Shown: one piece after another, positions 59,081 to 64,000 of the stretch
Numbering within the stretch: the stretch's first letter is position 1
How the letters are laid out: each line of letters starts with the position of its first letter
Assembly: GCF_037038585.1 (NCBI RefSeq)
Contig: NC_092525.1
Location: 2,644,969 to 2,708,968, forward strand
Source: Patagioenas fasciata
Lineage: Eukaryota > Chordata > Aves > Columbiformes > Columbidae
DNA: 64,000 bases
Direction of reading: 5' to 3'
Made by a program: the position numbers and the translations under genes
The notes under the pieces: model-generated
Told to the model about the DNA's origin: nothing
Seen by the model: only the letters and a program-made list of their open reading frames with translations
Databases searched by the model: none

Positions 59081-59844
59081 GTTGTCGCTGGTTGTTGCAG
59101 CGTTTGGCTTTGGTGAGGACAGCGTGTGTTTGTCAGCAGTTGGTGTAGGGTGGAATCTTGAGGAGAAAGTGATATTTCCGTGCCAGAACTGGTTGGTGTT
59201 TGCATGGTATTGTGGTAGTTGTTCCCACAGGTGATCAGTGCTGGAGTGTTATTGCAGGATGAGGGGATTTTGAAGGCTTGTCTGTGAGATGCACTAGAGG
59301 CAGCAGTTGCAAACGAAAGGCTGAGGTGTGGAGAGTTTGTCGGTGGGTTTTGGACAGTTGTCAGTTGAAGAGTTGGTTGTTTGCAGGTGAGGTGTAGAGC
59401 AGAGGGTGAAGCTGACTTTGCCTGGGCGGCGCAACTGGATGGGTGTGCAGAGCTGAGGAGAACGGGCTTCTGCAGGTGACCCTAAAGCTGGAGAACCAGC
59501 CAGCGGCAGCTCCAGACAGTCCCGCTGCCGAGCTTGGCCGTGTAGGGCCAGTGCCCTGGGGCACAGGGAGTGTGACCCTCCGCAAGCACCAAACAGCAGG
59601 TGAGGACTGTGGGGATTTGTACTGAGCTATGATATCTCTAAGGCATGTGCGAGGGGCCGGGGCTAAGGCAAGGTGGGCTCGTTGTGGGGTGTGGGGAGGT
59701 GTCAGCCCCCGGACTCAGCCCCTGTCTGATTGTAGTGCCCTTGGGCTGGTGTAGCTCAGTCCTCTGTGTGTTTCTCTTCAGGTGGAGCAGCCTGCAAAGG
59801 AAAAGCAAGGAAGGAGAGGAAGGTGGTGAACCTATGAGGAAGAG

Positions 59845-60824
59845 TGTAGCGAATCTGGCGTGGACTCACGGTAAGGTGCCATGAGAGACATTTATTACAA
59901 ACTCAGGTTTGCATTTATACTCGCTATGATGCTTGCTCAAGCATTTGCTCTTTAGCTAAGTTAGACATGACATGAGCGATGTAACTGCCATATACGCATT
60001 TTTTTCTATAGTAAGCTGTCCCTCTGTCCCTGATGTATCAGTCCTGTATCCTGTATCTTAGTAGTCATAATTTTTCCCCAAGTAGATGAATATTTGCAAG
60101 CAGCTTTATCTCCAGTCGTTACCTGTTCATATAATTCTCATTCATCTTTGTGCCATGTCTCCAACTGAAATGTACCAGTTGTAGGAAAGTCTAGCACATG
60201 ATTAGCAATCCATTGTAATAAACTCACCAATCAGACCCCTGATACATCCTGATTTTGCGTTTGTAGCGCATGTTGAAGGACATCCAGGGTTTGTCTTTGC
60301 TTAAGGGATAACTTCCCTCCCATGGTTCCCAATCGCTCACCTTTCGTTGGTGGTGGGCGCGCACTGTCCTGGTTCCCGGTCCTGTTTCCTGGTTCGATTG
60401 GGCTTCGCTACCAGAGCGGCTACTGCCTTTATAGGCACGCTGAAAGTCCCTGTTCCAGGGCGCCATTTGTAGCGAATGCGGTACGGACTCTCTTTTAAGG
60501 TGCAATGAGAGATGTTTATTACAAATTCAGGCTTGCGTTTATACTCGCTATGATGCTTGCTCAAGCATTTGTTGATTAGCTAAGTTAGTCATTACATAAG
60601 TGATGTGTTTTGTGTTCCCACCAAAGTCACTGCCATAAACACCTTTTTTGTCTATCACAAGCTGTCCCTCTGTCCTTGATGCATCAATCCTGTATCAACT
60701 CCTCTTTCCTTGATGTATCACATAGCATACAGTCCTTTGTTCTTGTATTTTTCCACTAATGCTTGTTCTCATGCTGTTGACTCTTGCAGTTTCTCATGTG
60801 CCCGGTCTTCCGTGTACTGACACA
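59845..60824 (-). mobile_element. Internally deleted ERV, R4 copy
   Basis: Same element and GAAGAG target duplication as the other units. Confidence 0.9.
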
Positions 60825-62588
60825 GAAGAGCGATCACGAAAGAGGACTGGAGCGCACCTGTGAGTCAAGCAGAGTCAAGAAAGAAGATGACAGTGGTGGA
60901 CCTGTGAGTCAGGAGGGGACAAAAGAGGAGAAAGGTGATGGAGCTACGAGTCAAGAGTGAGGAGGAAGATGGGCAGGCTGAGCCAGCGAGAAGGAGAATG
61001 TATCCTTAAGCACAGGGAACGATCTGTGATTAGTGCGTCCCCCTCCCACCCCTAGAAACCGTGCTCGGGGGTAAAGTGGTAAAATGGGAGCAGGGGCTGT
61101 TGGCTGTGTTTTGGGAGGTGGGGGTGGTGAGCAGGGGCTGGGCTCTTGGACTTGGGAGCAGTTAAGGGAGCAGGGTGGTCATCCCTTGGGAGGTGTCTGT
61201 CTGCCAGCAGGTAAAGGAGGGGGAAGAGGATCCTGCCGGGGTGAGGGCCTGGCCAGCTCTCCACTCCCAGGGCTCTTGATGCTGGTGTGGTGTGTTGCTG
61301 TAAGTGCCAGGGGTGACTGGCAAAGAAAGTCTTTGTGGGGTGCATGCTGGGAAACTGTGCTGCTACGGAGGGGCTGGGATGGTGGGAAGGCCTGTGCGGG
61401 GGGCCGGGGCCAAGGCAAGGTGGCCTTGTGGTGGGGTGTGGGGATGCGTCAGCGACCGGACTCGCCCCCTCGTGTGACTGTACGGGCCTGGGGTGGGTAT
61501 ATTTTTGTTTTCTGTGCATCTCTGTTCGGGTGGAGCAGCTCGCAAAGGTGAAAGCAAGAAAGAAGAGGAAGGTGGTGAACCTACGAGGAAGAGCGATCAA
61601 GAAAGAGGATTGGAGTGCATCTGCAAGTCAACAGGGATCAAGAAAGAAGATGACGGTGGTAGAGCTGCGAGTCAGGAGGGATCAAGAAAGAAGAGGAGGA
61701 AGGTGATGGAGCTGCGAGTCAGGAGTGAGGAGGAAGAAAATGTCCCCCTTGGGACAGGGACCTCCCTGTAATCAGGACTGCGCCCTCCCACCCCTGGAAA
61801 CTGCTCAGGGGCCCAGACATCCATGGGAAGGTTGTGTCTGACAACACGAGCCAGGTCTTCAGCACTGGCTGCTGTTCAGCTGGGACCAGGGGCTGCTGGT
61901 GGGGTTTCGGGAGGCGGGGTGGGTGAGTAGAGGCTGGGCTTTTGTACTCATGAGTGGTTGAGAGAGAGGGCTGGACACCTCTTGGGAGGTGTCTTGTCTG
62001 TCTGCCATCAGCTAAAGGAGGGGGAAGAGGATCCTGCCGGGGTGAGGGCCTGGCCAGCTGTCCACTCCCAGGGCTCTTGATGCTGATGTGGTGTGTTGCT
62101 GTAAGTGCCAGGGGTGACTGGCAAAGAAAGTCTTTGTGGGGTGCATGCTGGGAAACTGTGCTGCTACGGAGGGGCTGGGTTGGTGGGAAGGCCTGTGCGG
62201 GGGGCCGGGGCCAAGGCAAGGTGGGCTTGCTGTGGGATGTGGGGATGCGTCAGCGACCGGACTCACCCCCTATGTGACTGTACGGGCTTGGGGTGGGTGT
62301 ATTTCTGTCTTCAGGGCATTTCGGTTTGGGTGGAGCAGCTCACAAAGGCGAAAGCAAGAAAGGAAAGTAAGGTTGTGAACTTACGAGAAAGAGTGATCAA
62401 GAAAGAGGATTTGAGTTCATCCGGGAGTCGAGGGATCAAGAAAGAAGAGGAGGAAGGTGATGGACGTGCATATTGAAAATGAGAGGGAAGATGGGCAACC
62501 TGAAGCATGGAGCAAGGGAATGTCTCCTAGAACAAAGGGACCTTTCTGTAATCAGAGATCCCCCCTCCTACCCTACAAACTGAACAAA

Positions 62589-64000
62589 GAGGACTGCGAG
62601 AGGGAGCGCTCTGACAGGACAAGAGGTATCAGTAAATCTGGCAAGAGGACGGTGGGGGAAGCGCTCTGGCGGATCAACAAGTCTCAATATATGTGGCAAG
62701 AGGATGATGGGGGAGAGTTCACCAGTGGTTCAAAAGTCACCCAGAAAAAGGGGAAGAGGATGTCAAGGGGGGAGCGCTCTGGTCGATCACAAGACTCTCC
62801 TAAAAAACACAACAGGATGGTGGTGGGGGGGCTTGTCCTATATGGGACAAGGGGTCCCGAGAAATCCAGCAAGAGGATGGTGGGGGGGAGCACTCCAGCA
62901 GACCAAGAATGTACTAAGGAAAGGCAAAAGGACGGCAGGAGGAGAGACCCAGTGGGTCAAGAGGTACCGAGAAATCCAGCAAGAGGATGACAGGGAGGAG
63001 CTCTTTAGCAGGCCAAAATCCCACTGAGGAAAGGCAAGAGGACAGCGGGGGAGAGCGCTCCAGTTCTTCAAGTGACTTCCCAGGCAGAAGGCAGGAGCAT
63101 GGCGGGGCAGGACTGCGGCAGGTCAAGAATTCTCAGTCTGGCAATAGGATGGCGGGGAGGAGCGTTCCAGCGGGAGAAGAGCGCCCTGACTAGAGGCAAG
63201 ACAAGGGTGAGGGAGAGCGCTCGGATGTGTGAAGAAGACTCCCCCAAAAAAGTGCAAGAGGAAGGCCAGGGGGAGAGCAATCCAGCAGATCAGGAAGTCT
63301 CAATAAATGCGGTAAGAGGATGGCGGGTGGGAGCCCCCCCAGTGGTCCAAGAGATCCCAAGAAATCCAGCAAGAGGACGGCAAGGGGGAGCGCTCCAGCA
63401 GATCAGGAGATCTCGATAAATGCGGTTAGAGGATGGTGGGTGGGAGCCCCACAGTTGTTTAAGGCATCCCAAGAAATCCAGGAAAAGGACGGCGAGGGGG
63501 AACGCTCTGGCAGATCAGGACGTGTCAATAAATGCGGTAAGAGGATGGCGGGTGGGAGCCCCCCAGTGGTTCAAAATGTCCCAAGATATCCAGGAAGAGA
63601 ACTGTGAGGGGGAGCGCTCCGGCAGGTCAAGTGATGTCAACAAATCCAGCAAGACAATGGTGGAGAACGCTCCGGTGAGTCACAAGACTCCACCAAAAAA
63701 GGCAAGAGAATGGTTAGAGGATGGTAACAGGCAGCTTTGAGAGCACTCTGGTGGATCAAGAAGCACCCAGGAAAAGGGGAAGAGGATGGTGGGGGGAAAC
63801 GGCCTGGTTGGTCACAAGACTCCCCCAAAAACCACAAGAGGGTGGCAGGGGGAACGCCCTAAGGGGTCAAGAGGTTCCAAGAAATCCAGCAGGAGGACGG
63901 CGAGGGGGAGCGCTCCAGCAGGCTGAGATTGTACTAAAGAAAGGCAAAAGGACAGCAGGAGGAGAGACCCAGTGGGTCAAGAGGTCCCAAGAAATCCAGT
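62589..64000 (+). repeat. 57-bp minisatellite field, R4 short form (partial)
   Basis: Carries the same recombinant junction as R2 (GAGAGCGCTCGGATGTGTG at about 63213) and shares the R2 variant GAGGATGACAGGGAGG. Truncated by the end of the window. Confidence 0.9.

Larger units (their letters stand above)
58813..64000 (+). repeat. Macrosatellite unit R4 (short subtype), cut by window end
   Basis: At least 5,188 bp. Carries R2-type markers and the short-form junction. Private variants include GAGGAGAACGGGC and TTCTGCAGGTGAC (about 59455-59477). The array continues beyond the window. Confidence 0.95.

Noticed and set aside
34466..64000. rDNA or histone-cluster array
   Set aside because: Unit size is in range, but there is no rRNA-like or histone-coding sequence on either strand.

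Overview
The window is vertebrate genomic DNA, most likely avian. This is inferred from an intron-split class A GPCR exon of the neuropeptide FF receptor family, betaretrovirus-like and other endogenous retroviral (ERV) debris, several GC-rich islands, and eukaryotic splice and polyadenylation signals. It is repeat-dominated, and I recognise only one host gene fragment with confidence. It could come from a sex chromosome, a subtelomere or a pericentromere, but the sequence alone does not say which.

Left part (1-21.3 kb): two near-identical copies of a segmental duplication (1-10.5 kb and 14.9-20.5 kb; period 14,895 bp). Each carries a CpG-rich promoter-like island with a triplicated module of about 106 bp (CCAAT box, GC box, NRF1-like site), a splice donor, candidate downstream exons and a recurring CTCF-like motif. 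Copy 1 has 4,724 bp that copy 2 lacks, bounded by a short imperfect homology. That extra interval holds the last coding exon of an NPFFR2-like receptor on the minus strand. Between the copies (10.9-14.4 kb) is a mosaic of ERV pieces: LTR ends, a gag N-terminus, and RNase H/integrase.

Middle (21.3-32.7 kb): mostly unannotatable, moderately AT-rich DNA. It has a pyrimidine-rich tract, one unrecognised candidate exon (22.4-22.7 kb, minus) and an octamer-rich CpG island (24.1-24.6 kb).

Right part (32.7-64 kb): a CpG island with splice donors, then a 52-bp minisatellite, then a macrosatellite running off the window end. Four units are visible (8,655, 7,040, 8,652 and at least 5,188 bp). They alternate long-short-long-short and share subtype-specific variants, so the real repeat is a 15.7-kb dimeric higher-order repeat. 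The short unit looks like a recombination deletion of 1,612 bp between direct repeats seen in the long unit. Every unit contains the same 980-bp internally deleted ERV with a 6-bp target duplication, a tandemly duplicated Lys/Arg/Glu-rich module, and a minisatellite of 57-bp (19-codon) repeats. A stray copy of the Lys/Glu-rich module lies at 12.9 kb inside the ERV mosaic, linking the two halves. Good splice acceptors and donors recur in each unit, so the island plus array could produce a repetitive multi-exon transcript. Evidence that any array ORF is translated is weak.
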